A program made the translations under genes and the position numbers. 64,000 bases of DNA from Holophagae bacterium (lineage in GTDB: Bacteria; Acidobacteriota; Holophagae; Acanthopleuribacterales; Acanthopleuribacteraceae): assembly GCA_030429565.1 (NCBI GenBank), contig JAUIFE010000006.1, positions 124,001 to 188,000 on the forward strand, read 5' to 3'. Shown here piece by piece: positions 17,364-26,123 of the stretch; the first letter of the stretch is position 1; the number at the start of each line of letters is the position of its first letter. A model generated the notes under the pieces. It had not been told where the DNA came from and did no database searches. It was given only the letters and a program-made list of their open reading frames with translations.

Positions 17364-17723
17364 TCAGAATTTAGCGTGGTCGAAGCCGAGCTCTTCGATC
17401 ACGTGGCGAATGGCCTCGAGTTGCTCCTTGCTGCAATCCAATAATTTAAAACCGGTATCGTAAATTTCTTCGGTAGGGCCCTGGCGACTCCAAATGCTTT
17501 GCGCCTCAAATGAAAAGCTTTCTCCGTATTCACCCGATCCGGGAAGGGTGACTTTGAGTCGGAAGACCTCGCCCACCTCAATAGACTGGTTGCTCATTAA
17601 CATGATGCCGCCTTCGGAAATATCGACGATATATCCGAGTTGCTGTCGGGTGTCGAGGTCAACGACGCCGAGGTAAAAAATCAAGTGGCGGCGTTCTAAG
17701 ATGCGGCGATTACTGGCTATCAT
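17364..17723 (-). CDS. PilZ-domain protein (c-di-GMP binding)
   Basis: About 119 residues, ATG with GGAG nine bases upstream; the frame is open further out but without a family N-terminus. The two c-di-GMP contact motifs are present: R-x3-R-type NRRILERRHL near the start and DISEGG about 30 residues later. The remainder is a PilZ beta barrel (VTLPGSGE, FEAQSIWSRQ). It is a single-domain adaptor, likely regulating motility, secretion or polysaccharide output in response to c-di-GMP. The MshEN-type protein at 6937 could respond to the same nucleotide. Confidence 0.85.
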   Translation of the reverse strand: MIASNRRILERRHLIFYLGVVDLDTRQQLGYIVDISEGGIMLMSNQSIEVGEVFRLKVTLPGSGEYGESFSFEAQSIWSRQGPTEEIYDTGFKLLDCSKEQLEAIRHVIEELGFDHAKF

Positions 17724-17991
17724 GGCTGCTGCTCCTACACTAAATTCGACCCACCGAGTGGGGCGGCCTTGCCAGGCGTCACCAAGGTGACCACCGGCAG
17801 GGTGACACTGGTTGGACGGGGTAAGTAAGGGAGGCCGCTTGGTGTCGGTGACGAAGTACCGAACCGCGGGCCAAGGTAGCGTCCCATCTATCGATCCAGA
17901 AAAAACAGGCGTTGTCGTGGTTGATCGCACAACGCGGCTAAACCGTGGTTGTCAAGCGCATGCAATAGTTAGCGGTTGGTTTTCTGACGAA

Positions 17992-18486
17992 TTACGTGGG
18001 TGATGTCGAGGAGACGAGGGCTTGAGGCGACACGATCACGCCGTTGTTGTCAGCGTAAAGGAAGTCACCGGGATTGAAATGAACACCGGCAAAGGTGACG
18101 GTACGGTTGCGTTCACCCATGCCTTTTTTCTCAGTTTTGCGCGGATGGGCGGCCAAAGCCTGGACGCCGAGATCGATTTCAGCGACGACATCGACGTCGC
18201 GGATACAGCCGTAAACGAGAATGCCTTGCCAAAGGTTTTGTGCAGCCAGGGCCGCTAGACGATCACCGACCAAAGCACGGCGCATGGAACCGCCACCGTC
18301 AACCACCAGCACTTTGCCTTCTCCCGGCTCACCCAAAACTTCGCGCACCAACGAGTTATCCTCGTGGCACTTAATGGTTTCGATGCGGCCGGCGAACGCG
18401 CTGCGCCCGCCGAAACTCCGAAAGATCGGGTCGGCGATGGAAACGACGTCGTCGTGGGCGTCACAGAGGTCGGGCGTACAAAACAT
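17992..18486 (-). CDS. RraA-like protein / 4-hydroxy-4-methyl-2-oxoglutarate aldolase family
   Basis: A 164-residue protein with the RraA fold signatures VVDGGGSMRRALVGDRLAALA, NLWQGILVYGCIRDV and FNPGDFLYADNNGVIV. Family members either bind and inhibit RNase E or act as metal-dependent HMG/oxaloacetate aldolases; the Gly-Cys-Ile-Arg-Asp motif holds the metal-site Asp and Arg in the aldolases. Length is typical of the family. Which role applies here cannot be decided. Confidence 0.88.
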   Translation of the reverse strand: MFCTPDLCDAHDDVVSIADPIFRSFGGRSAFAGRIETIKCHEDNSLVREVLGEPGEGKVLVVDGGGSMRRALVGDRLAALAAQNLWQGILVYGCIRDVDVVAEIDLGVQALAAHPRKTEKKGMGERNRTVTFAGVHFNPGDFLYADNNGVIVSPQALVSSTSPT

Positions 18487-18568
18487 GACCTGGGCTCCGA
18501 AACGGGGATCTTCGAAAAGAACGTCCCATCATTATGCGGGCTTCTCGGTTCTGCGCCAACCGAAACCT

Positions 18569-20587
18569 TTAAAAAGTTGGATCGACGTCGGCGCTGGGCG
18601 TTTGCGGCGGTTGCATAAAATCTTGGCTGGGTTCACGTGCCAAACTGTTCAAACCGCCGGCCAAGGCTTCCATTGCAATCGGCAATGCGTACAAGCTGCC
18701 GTAACCCGCGTGTTCGACCACGACCGCCACCGCCAGCTTGGGGTTGTCGGCGGGTGCGTAACCAATAAACCAGGAGTGCGGTCGTTTTCCTTTGCGGCCG
18801 TGCTGGGCTGTTCCAGTTTTGCCGGCGCTGGGAATTAGCATAAAACCGGCGTCCATCTGACCGCGTTTGGCGCTGCGAAACACAACCCGGCCGTCAATTT
18901 CACCGCGATAAATCTGCGCCCCGTAATAACCGGTTCCGCCGCTGAGGTTCATGGTCGCGCGACAGGCTTTCTGTAGTTCCTGTGCCACATCCGCCGCCAT
19001 GACGGTTTTGACCTTGCCGTATTGCAACTGTGAAAAGGGGAGCGGGTTGTGGTCGGCTGTGACCAGTGCGCCGCGGCGGCGACCTTTAATTAAACGCGGC
19101 GCCACCCAGCGGCCGTTGTTGGCGACCGCCGCCATGAGACCGGCCATGTGCAGGGGATGGCTTTTAATTTGGTTTTGACCCAACGAAAATTGCGCCACCA
19201 AACGGAAGTCGCCGCGTTTGTCGAAATCAATGTGTTGCGGACCGCGATAGGCGGTTGGTGCCGCCGTCAGCCATTCCTTGGCGTCCGCGACGCCGTCGGT
19301 GAGATTCATGACCTGGTTGAAACCCAGGCGGTTGGCTGTTTCGGCGGTGCGGCCACCCAAGACCACGCCCTTTTCGGCGAAGTAGGTGTTGGAAGAGAAG
19401 GCAAAAGCTTGGCGCATATTGATTGGGTACTGGTGCACCTTGTTTTGGTTGTTGCGAATTTTGAGGTACACGGGCTTTTCTTTGACGCGCACACTGGGTC
19501 GGGTGAGGTCCGGATGCTCGAGCATGCTCGTCGCCACTACGGTTTTGTAGGTGGAGCCGGGAAAATGTAGCTCATCCCAGGCGCGGTTGAGCAGTGGGCG
19601 ATTGTCGCGGTCGCGAATGAGGGCGTCGTAATTTTTGCGCAATGCGGTGGTGCTCGGGGCTTCGCTGCTCACCGCCGCCAAAATGTGACCCGACTCGATT
19701 TCCATTAAAACAGCCGCGCCTTTAAGACGACCCTTTTTGGGGAATTCAAACAATTCGTACAGGTGTGCCGACAGCTCGCTGTCAAGGGTCAGTTGTAAAT
19801 CATCGCCCTTGCGATCACGGCCGCGTAACCCGGCCAATTCATGCAGGCCGCGGTGCGGTTTGGGGGCCAGGGCTGCTTCCATTTTTTGTTCAATACCAAA
19901 GCGATAGGGTAAACCCACGACGTGGAAGACGCCCTCGTGTAGGTTGTCCCTTTGACGGCGACCTTTGTCCCAGCCGACAATTAACTGGTTGTGGCGGTCG
20001 TAGATCGTGCCGCGCGGCAAGACACGCGTGACGGAAAAGACGTTGGTCTCGCGGAAGTAAAATTCGTCGGCGGAAATGACGCCGTCATCATTGTTGAGGC
20101 GCTGGACGTTGTTGGCGGCCATCAGAAAGTGGCGGCCGAAGGTGGTTTTTAACATGCGCTGATGGTACGCCGCTTGATCACAGTAGGGGGCGCCGTCTTG
20201 CCATTTAATCAAACGTTTCTTGGCCAGCGCTTGCCACTTACTCGGCAATGTTTGTTCGGTGACGCCCTGTAATTCACCTTGTGCCAGTGCCTGTTCGAAA
20301 GCGGCGACCTGACGGCCGAGACCGAAGTTGACACGCGTGTACCGATAAAACGCATCCCAGTCAGCCTGAACGCCGCGTCGACGTGTGCCAATGAGCAAAC
20401 CTTCATCGACAAAGGTCTGGAAGTTGCGCTGGTGTTCGTAATCTTCAATGTAACCCTGTGAAAACGGATCGAGCACGCTGTTGCGAAAGGCGCCGGCCAA
20501 CAAGAGCAAGGTAACGCCGGTCATCGAGAATAAGGGGATCAGCCAATGGTAGCCGCTGAGTTCGTCGCGTTCTTCCGGCTGTTTCAC
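18569..20587 (-). CDS. class B penicillin-binding protein 2-like transpeptidase
   Basis: A 672-residue peptidoglycan D,D-transpeptidase with one N-terminal membrane segment (about 15-33). The pedestal domain shows PRGTIYDRHNQLIVG (191-205). Active-site motifs are in order: SxxK S345-T-Y-K348, SxN S398-S-N400 and KTG K590-T-G592. It cross-links peptidoglycan on the periplasmic side. Its GTG overlaps the stop of the rodA-like gene by 4 bases (GTGA), so the polymerase and transpeptidase are coupled. It is longer than usual between the membrane segment and pedestal (residues about 40-190). FtsI is an alternative assignment. Confidence 0.9.
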   Translation of the reverse strand: MKQPEERDELSGYHWLIPLFSMTGVTLLLLAGAFRNSVLDPFSQGYIEDYEHQRNFQTFVDEGLLIGTRRRGVQADWDAFYRYTRVNFGLGRQVAAFEQALAQGELQGVTEQTLPSKWQALAKKRLIKWQDGAPYCDQAAYHQRMLKTTFGRHFLMAANNVQRLNNDDGVISADEFYFRETNVFSVTRVLPRGTIYDRHNQLIVGWDKGRRQRDNLHEGVFHVVGLPYRFGIEQKMEAALAPKPHRGLHELAGLRGRDRKGDDLQLTLDSELSAHLYELFEFPKKGRLKGAAVLMEIESGHILAAVSSEAPSTTALRKNYDALIRDRDNRPLLNRAWDELHFPGSTYKTVVATSMLEHPDLTRPSVRVKEKPVYLKIRNNQNKVHQYPINMRQAFAFSSNTYFAEKGVVLGGRTAETANRLGFNQVMNLTDGVADAKEWLTAAPTAYRGPQHIDFDKRGDFRLVAQFSLGQNQIKSHPLHMAGLMAAVANNGRWVAPRLIKGRRRGALVTADHNPLPFSQLQYGKVKTVMAADVAQELQKACRATMNLSGGTGYYGAQIYRGEIDGRVVFRSAKRGQMDAGFMLIPSAGKTGTAQHGRKGKRPHSWFIGYAPADNPKLAVAVVVEHAGYGSLYALPIAMEALAGGLNSLAREPSQDFMQPPQTPSADVDPTF

Positions 20588-22335
20588 GAGGCACCTCCCG
20601 GTTCCGTGGTGGTGGAGCCGGCGCGAAAGGCGCGACCGCCGAGTACCAGTTCGTCGTTGAGCGCGCTTTGACCGAAGCCGGGCTCGATTTGGCTGAAATC
20701 GGGATCGCGGTTCAGGGTTGGTGCTTCCATGGCGATCGGCATTGGGATGCTCATGACCTGACCGGTGGCGGTGACTTGGGCCGGTCGAGTGTGTCGTGCC
20801 ACCAAACCGAGCATCAGCGCCAGCACACCGAGGTTGACGACCAGACTAGAGCCGCCCGCCGACACAAAGGGAAGGGTTAAGCCGGAAAGCGGCAGCAAGT
20901 TGAGGTTGCCGGCGACGATCACGACTTGCTGAACGAAAAGCACCATGACGACGCCCATCATAAAGGTGGCGTCGCGGCTGTGACCTTTGACGAGGAAACG
21001 CGCCAGTTGAATGCCGCGAATACTGAAGGCCCAAAAGGCGACCAACAGGGTGGCGGCGCCGAGCCAGCCTTTTTCGGCCAAGACAGCCGTAAATATGTAA
21101 TCCGATTCAATGACCGGTACTTTGTAGGCGCGGCTCATGCCGAGAGCGGTGCCCCACAGATCGCCGGAGGCCTGGGTCCACAGGGCATAAGTCATTTGAC
21201 TGGAATACTGGAGTGGGTCGACGAAATCCATGATGCGGTGGTACACCATCGAGGGCTGCTTGAACCAAAAGGCTAGGAACACCACCAACCCGATCGCACC
21301 GAAGGCGCCCGCCAATAAATCGAGGCGGCCGCTGACGGATACGAACATCCACAAACAGACGAGCACCAACACCATAATCGGGCCCAGGTCTTTTTGCAGT
21401 AACAGCACCAAAAACAACGAAAAACACATGACGGCAAGTGAGATCAACGACGAGAGACGCCTGCTTTTTTGGAAGGAATAGGCTTTTTTCTCGAGGAAGG
21501 CGGCGACCACGTAAACGAAAAGGATCTTTGAGATTTCAATGGGTTGAATGGTCAAGGGGCCCAGTCGGTACCACAGTTTGCGACCGCCGGAAAGTGCGGT
21601 CCCAAAGAAAAAGGTGCCGCCGATGAGGGCGATGGTGATCAGCAAAACAATATAGGGATAGCGGTCGGCGAAGTTCATGACCCGTTCGCGTACCGCCGGT
21701 GAAACGACAATGCCGAAGGCGATGGCGCCGATTAAGAAGAAGACGGCTTGGTTCCAACCGATCATGGCGGTTTTGGCGCGGTCAGGGCCGAGCCGCACCA
21801 GCACGAGGATTCCGGTGTAAATGAGGTGGCAAACGATGGGCAGCAAGACTTCGTCGACGTCGGCCCAGCGTTTCTTGACGCCGTAGAGCACCAAGGTGGC
21901 GGCGCCGCACATCAGCCAAACGGCCAAAAGGTAACCGCGAAAGCCGGTGATCATGGGGATTACCAGGTGTTTGTAGGGCTCAAAATTGGCGCTGCCGTAA
22001 AGGTAGGGATCGCGGATATCAAAACCCAAAGGCACCATGACACACAACCACATCCCAAACAGGACCCATGTCGCCAACAAGTAGCGGCGCTCGAATATTT
22101 CAGGGGCGGTCGGCCCCGCGCGTACAATGCGTTTCACCAGAATGATGACTAAAACGATTTCTAAACTTTGCAAGACGGCACGCAATAAAAAAGGGCGATT
22201 TTCCGCCGATAAAACCAGCAGCACAAACAGCGTGACCTGCCAGATAACATAAAGCGCGACACCGGTGAGCAAGATACGAAGCCACAGCGACTTACGCTGG
22301 GACACGAAGGCCGAAGCCCGCTCCAGTCGATTCAC
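20584..22335 (-). CDS. RodA/FtsW/SpoVE-family peptidoglycan glycosyltransferase
   Basis: About 583 residues, GTG start six bases after GGGAG (a GTG 30 bases further out has no SD). Roughly ten or more membrane segments are followed by a cytoplasmic tail rich in Pro/Thr. SEDS signatures: GPLTIQPIEISKILFVYVVAAFLE, LLLQKDLGPIMVLVLVCLWMF and LTLPFVSAGGSSLV. SEDS proteins polymerise lipid II glycan strands in partnership with a class B PBP, which here is the overlapping downstream gene. RodA is more likely than FtsW because the PBP is PBP2-like. Confidence 0.88.
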   Translation of the reverse strand: MNRLERASAFVSQRKSLWLRILLTGVALYVIWQVTLFVLLVLSAENRPFLLRAVLQSLEIVLVIILVKRIVRAGPTAPEIFERRYLLATWVLFGMWLCVMVPLGFDIRDPYLYGSANFEPYKHLVIPMITGFRGYLLAVWLMCGAATLVLYGVKKRWADVDEVLLPIVCHLIYTGILVLVRLGPDRAKTAMIGWNQAVFFLIGAIAFGIVVSPAVRERVMNFADRYPYIVLLITIALIGGTFFFGTALSGGRKLWYRLGPLTIQPIEISKILFVYVVAAFLEKKAYSFQKSRRLSSLISLAVMCFSLFLVLLLQKDLGPIMVLVLVCLWMFVSVSGRLDLLAGAFGAIGLVVFLAFWFKQPSMVYHRIMDFVDPLQYSSQMTYALWTQASGDLWGTALGMSRAYKVPVIESDYIFTAVLAEKGWLGAATLLVAFWAFSIRGIQLARFLVKGHSRDATFMMGVVMVLFVQQVVIVAGNLNLLPLSGLTLPFVSAGGSSLVVNLGVLALMLGLVARHTRPAQVTATGQVMSIPMPIAMEAPTLNRDPDFSQIEPGFGQSALNDELVLGGRAFRAGSTTTEPGGAS

Positions 22336-22451
22336 GAAGTTCTCCCTCTCCCTTTGGTTGACCACCCGACGACGGTTGACACCGAGCAGAGAGGGGCATG
22401 CGGCCTGGACCTTTCACCTCAGGTGTGAATCGCGGCCGCCGTCACGGCGGC

Positions 22452-23918
22452 TTAACTGGAGAAGGGTCGAATCAGGCAGCAAATTCGGTAGGGATTGGCG
22501 TTGCCGCGGAACTCGTTTTTCTCGGCGATGGTCGGCGTGTTTTCCACCAGGGTGTAGCGCAAATCGCTTTGATCGGCGGCGTGATTGGTCCAAATTTGGG
22601 TTTGGGCGCCGCCTGGCAACGGCAACACGCGGGCCTGTTGCGGCGAGGGCAGGTGCAGGTTAAAAAAGGCGGCCAAGAACATCGCTTGGTCCCACGTGAT
22701 CGAACCGGCAATATGTTCGTTGTCGGGGAAGGGGTGGCGCGGTACCAAGGGCGCCTCCGGCCAAGCTGGATCGGCCTGGGACAGTTCGCGCACGATGGAT
22801 TCAGGCACGAACCCAAATTGCAGCGAAAGATCGGGATGATCAATCCAAGCCAGCACCGGCGCGCCCGAAATCACCGAGTTTGACGACACGATGTGGTCGA
22901 AGCGCGAGGCGCGCATTTGCTTCATTTGAATCTGCATGGAGCTGTAAGTTTCGTGAATTGGACTGACGCGCGAGGGCGTCGAATTGCCGCTTGTTTTGAT
23001 GACACCGCGGCCCTCGGGTTTGGCAACTTTGGTCAGGACTTCGTGCAAGTAGCTAAAGGAACCAATGCCCTCGGAAAAGTCGTCGTAGGGCGTGGTGGGA
23101 AATAAAAAGGGATCGAGCGCATGGGTTAAGGTGGGTACACCTTCCCGCAACCAGTTACGCGATTTTTGCGCGTTGGGTTCGACATTTTTGATCCAACCCA
23201 TTAGGCAGATACACAGGGCGTAGACGTCCTGCAAATCGTTGCGTAGAAATTGGCCGCGAATTGGTTTGCGCAAATTCTGGATGTCGGGGTGCAGGTAACC
23301 GGGTTTGCCGCAACCGATCAGTTGCACAATGGGTTTGTCGATGTCGTGAACCAAGCCGAAATCACCCAGCTTGAGTTGGCCGTCGGCGGTGAGGAACAAG
23401 TTGTCCAGAGCAATATCGCGGTGGTATAGCCCGTCTTCCTGCATGGCGGCTAATAGCTCGATGACCGGCAACATCCGCGTTACTTTTTCACGCCAGTCGA
23501 GGTTGGAGTGAAGGTTGAGTTGGAGCGTGCCGCCCGGCACAAATTCCATGACAAAGGCAACGTAACTGCTGTGCAACTCCAAGGGGGTGACCGCCGCATC
23601 AAATTCGCGAAACGCCCACAGTACCGAGGCTTCTTGTTCCAACAACAACTTCCATGACTTGTGGCTGAGATTGTTGAATTTTGCTTCCGGGTTGTTGATT
23701 TGTGCCGCGCTGGCGGCTGACAGCAGGTACTTGAGCACGGCCGGCTTGCGCGACAAGGTCCACAAGATCTTAAGCGTTCGGCCGCAGCCGCCTTCACCGA
23801 GTTTCCCCAAAATTTTATGGTGAAAACCAGGCCAAATCTGCTGCACTTCCAGCGTCAGCTCTTCCAAATAATCGGCGTTTTGGCTTTCTTGAATATCGGT
23901 GATATCGGTCTGCGCCAT
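22452..23918 (-). CDS. Ser/Thr protein kinase with degenerate FGE/SUMF-like C-terminal domain
   Basis: A 488-residue protein. The kinase domain occupies about 33-300: glycine loop GEGGCGRT (from 41), VLKY with catalytic Lys63, EFVPGGTL hinge, YHRDIALDN loop and GDFGLVHD. The APE region is unusual (CGKPGYLHPDI). The C-terminal 150 residues contain SITWDQAMFLAAFFNLHLPSPQQ and end with NPYRICCLIRP, distantly like formylglycine-generating-enzyme (SUMF1) modules that often follow kinases in bacteria. This second domain is a weak call. No membrane segment. It is divergent from nothing and stands alone. Confidence 0.8.
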   Translation of the reverse strand: MAQTDITDIQESQNADYLEELTLEVQQIWPGFHHKILGKLGEGGCGRTLKILWTLSRKPAVLKYLLSAASAAQINNPEAKFNNLSHKSWKLLLEQEASVLWAFREFDAAVTPLELHSSYVAFVMEFVPGGTLQLNLHSNLDWREKVTRMLPVIELLAAMQEDGLYHRDIALDNLFLTADGQLKLGDFGLVHDIDKPIVQLIGCGKPGYLHPDIQNLRKPIRGQFLRNDLQDVYALCICLMGWIKNVEPNAQKSRNWLREGVPTLTHALDPFLFPTTPYDDFSEGIGSFSYLHEVLTKVAKPEGRGVIKTSGNSTPSRVSPIHETYSSMQIQMKQMRASRFDHIVSSNSVISGAPVLAWIDHPDLSLQFGFVPESIVRELSQADPAWPEAPLVPRHPFPDNEHIAGSITWDQAMFLAAFFNLHLPSPQQARVLPLPGGAQTQIWTNHAADQSDLRYTLVENTPTIAEKNEFRGNANPYRICCLIRPFSS

Positions 23919-24140
23919 AGGGGGGACTCTCTCACGGGTGACGGGTTGGCTCTAGTGGGGACCGCTGTTGCGGGCGATGCGGGCAAAGACGGCCCCAATC
24001 ATAAGCAAAAAGGATGCACCATTTTCCACTATAGGTCGTCCTTTTCGCGTTGGCTGTTGATTTTTACGGCGAATTTGAATTTAGTCTAGCACTTTGTGAC
24101 CGGAAGCGGCGCGATGTTCGCGTTGCGCGGTGTTTGCTAC

Positions 24141-24193
24141 GTAAAAAGACCGGGAACGGGTTCCCGGTCTCAGCGGCCGCGGTGACGGCCGCT
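24141..24193 (-). terminator. intrinsic terminator of the LysM gene
   Basis: On the minus strand an 11-bp stem AGACCGGGAAC/GTTCCCGGTCT (24147-24170) is followed by TTTTT. It lies about 140 bases after the LysM-gene stop. A second GC-rich hairpin AGCGGCCG/CGGCCGCT (24172-24193) precedes it. The rest of the 390-base gap 23919-24310 shows no gene. Confidence 0.75.
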
Positions 24194-24310
24194 TGCATTG
24201 CCAAGGCGCGATAGGTTGCGGCGATTTTGCTCGTGACACAAGGTGCCTTTTCAACTTAATTGGCTTCAGACTTTTTTGCGCAATCAACCACAGGGATCGC
24301 GCCTTTTTGG

Positions 24311-25198
24311 TTACATCACTCGCAAGGGTAGCCCGACTTTGATGTTGGTACTGGACAGGCCGTTTAGTTCCTGTAGCGAGGCGACGTCGGTACGGTACTT
24401 TTTGGCGATCAGGTGCAGCGAATCACCGCGTTTGACAGTGTGGATTTTGAACGAACGGCCAGGCAAAAGAATGACTTGACCGACACGGGGTACAAAGCGG
24501 CCACCGTTGCGCATATAAATTTCGTTTTCATCGGTATCGTATTTGGCGCTTAGATTGCGAACGGTTTCGCCCGGCTTAATGCGGTGCGGTTTCCAGACGC
24601 TGTCGCCGAGCGCGGGGCTGGATGAGGCTGGCCTGTTCGCCGGCATTGCCGCCGGAGTCTTCGCCGGCGTTGCCGTCTCCGGCCTTGCGCTAGGGGTTGT
24701 GCTTGGCTGCGTGGCCGCCTGCTGTAAAGGGTCGTCCTCGATTAGGGTCGCTTCGGGCAGTGGTGGTAGCGCGGTGTCGACGAGGGAGGCCGGGGTTTTG
24801 GGCGGTATCGGCCAGTACCAAAAAGCGATGGCGCCGGAAAAGGCAAAGCCGAGCATAAAACAAAAGGCGTGGCTCAACACGCGTAGGTTTTTGAGGTCGG
24901 CACGTGTCGCCCCCTTGGTGAAGACGGCCCGCATGCCGGTCATGGCGGTGCGGCGACGTGCTCTGGCCGGCTCGGCGCCCGCCGCTGCCGGCGGATCGGG
25001 TTGTCGCCCGCTCAGTGGTTTGTCAAGTGTCTCTGGTTGCGTGGGTTCGTCGCGAAGTTGGACCCGTTTGAGCGGACGTTCCCAGGCATTTTCATCGCCG
25101 GCCGGTTTGGCGGCGCGTTCTCGGTGCGACCCGCCTTGGCGACGTTCGGCGGCTTCCTCATAAAAGAACGGTTCGGTTGAAAACTCTGGATGGGACAC
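24311..25198 (-). CDS. membrane-anchored LysM-domain protein
   Basis: About 295 residues from a GTG behind GGAGGTGAAGCT; the longer open frame upstream is not used. Order: a charged N-terminal cytoplasmic region, one membrane segment (SHAFCFMLGFAFSGAIAFWYW), a Pro/Ala/Thr-rich spacer, and two LysM repeats at the C-terminus (HRIKPGETVRNLSAKYDTDE... and HTVKRGDSLHLIAKKYRTDV...). LysM modules bind peptidoglycan, so the tail should lie in the periplasm against the wall. Divergently transcribed from the next gene with a short shared promoter region. Confidence 0.85.
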   Translation of the reverse strand: MSHPEFSTEPFFYEEAAERRQGGSHRERAAKPAGDENAWERPLKRVQLRDEPTQPETLDKPLSGRQPDPPAAAGAEPARARRRTAMTGMRAVFTKGATRADLKNLRVLSHAFCFMLGFAFSGAIAFWYWPIPPKTPASLVDTALPPLPEATLIEDDPLQQAATQPSTTPSARPETATPAKTPAAMPANRPASSSPALGDSVWKPHRIKPGETVRNLSAKYDTDENEIYMRNGGRFVPRVGQVILLPGRSFKIHTVKRGDSLHLIAKKYRTDVASLQELNGLSSTNIKVGLPLRVM

Positions 25199-25379
25199 AG
25201 CTTCACCTCCTGCGCCGATAGGGAAGTGCTCTGCTTTTTTCTTACACCGGTTGGCTGTTGTTGGTGCCGTGTGCGCACCTGAAAAAGCGACACTTGCGTT
25301 GTCGCCCACCTGATTCGTGCGAGAATAAACGGCGCCCACCAACGCGGAATTGTGGGCAACGCCAAACCAAAGAGGCAGC

Positions 25380-26123
25380 ATGACGGCAAAGGAAACAGAG
25401 AACGAAAAAGCCAAAGCAGCGCCGGCGCCGCCGACCAAAGGTGCGATTAAGCGCCGTGCGTGGTTGTGGTGTTTGTTGTGGATGTTGTTGGCGGTGTTCG
25501 GTTTTTATCAAATGCAGCATCATTTTTTGACCTATTGGGATCACCGCGAGCCGTTGGCGCTCAGTTTAGACGCGTACCTGGATTTTCGTCCACGCGACCG
25601 CTTGTTGCGGCTGTCTCATTGCAGCATTAACTACACGGAGGCCTGGCAGACGGACAGCGGTGAGAACGGCGAGGTTCCCCTGTTGCTGGTGCCGGTGCGA
25701 CGCGACCATGATTCGGCCCAGGCCGCGCGGATTGTGTTGGTCGAACGCGATCGCCTCGACTTGCTTGCGTTAACCGCCGAGCTCGAAGCGCAGCGTGATG
25801 ACGAGGCGCGTGAGACCTTCCTCAAAAGCCATTTCAACGATTTGTTTCGCGAAGAAACAGTATCGGGTTGGCTGACCCCGGCCGGCGAGGTGCCGCGTTC
25901 GTTGCAGCGCGCCTTCGAAGAGGCCGACGCCGATATCGCACCGGATTTCGTGATGCTGGAACGGGATTGGCACCCGGGTCTCAAACCTTTCCGCTTGTGG
26001 TTGTACTTCACCGTGGCGAGCAGCCTGGTCGGTTGGTTGCAGCTTAAGTGGGGGGCGTTTCAGGTGAAACGGCTGGAGAAACGGCTCGTGGCCGCCGAAA
26101 AAACCGCCGAAGTGGCAAGCTAA
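25380..26123 (+). CDS. two-pass membrane protein, unknown
   Basis: About 247 residues, ATG behind AGAGG. A basic N-terminus leads into one membrane segment (about 28-46, LWCLLWMLLAVFGFYQM), a periplasmic domain of about 150 residues, then a second membrane segment (RLWLYFTVASSLVGWLQL) and a short basic cytoplasmic tail with coiled-coil character. No family was recognised. Its stop directly abuts the stop of the PP2C phosphatase gene on the other strand. Confidence 0.65.
   Translation: MTAKETENEKAKAAPAPPTKGAIKRRAWLWCLLWMLLAVFGFYQMQHHFLTYWDHREPLALSLDAYLDFRPRDRLLRLSHCSINYTEAWQTDSGENGEVPLLLVPVRRDHDSAQAARIVLVERDRLDLLALTAELEAQRDDEARETFLKSHFNDLFREETVSGWLTPAGEVPRSLQRAFEEADADIAPDFVMLERDWHPGLKPFRLWLYFTVASSLVGWLQLKWGAFQVKRLEKRLVAAEKTAEVAS

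Noticed and set aside
25199..25438. Upstream extension of the LysM gene frame
   Set aside because: Overlaps the divergent gene start; an internal GTG has a much better SD, and the extension is not membrane-signal-like in context.
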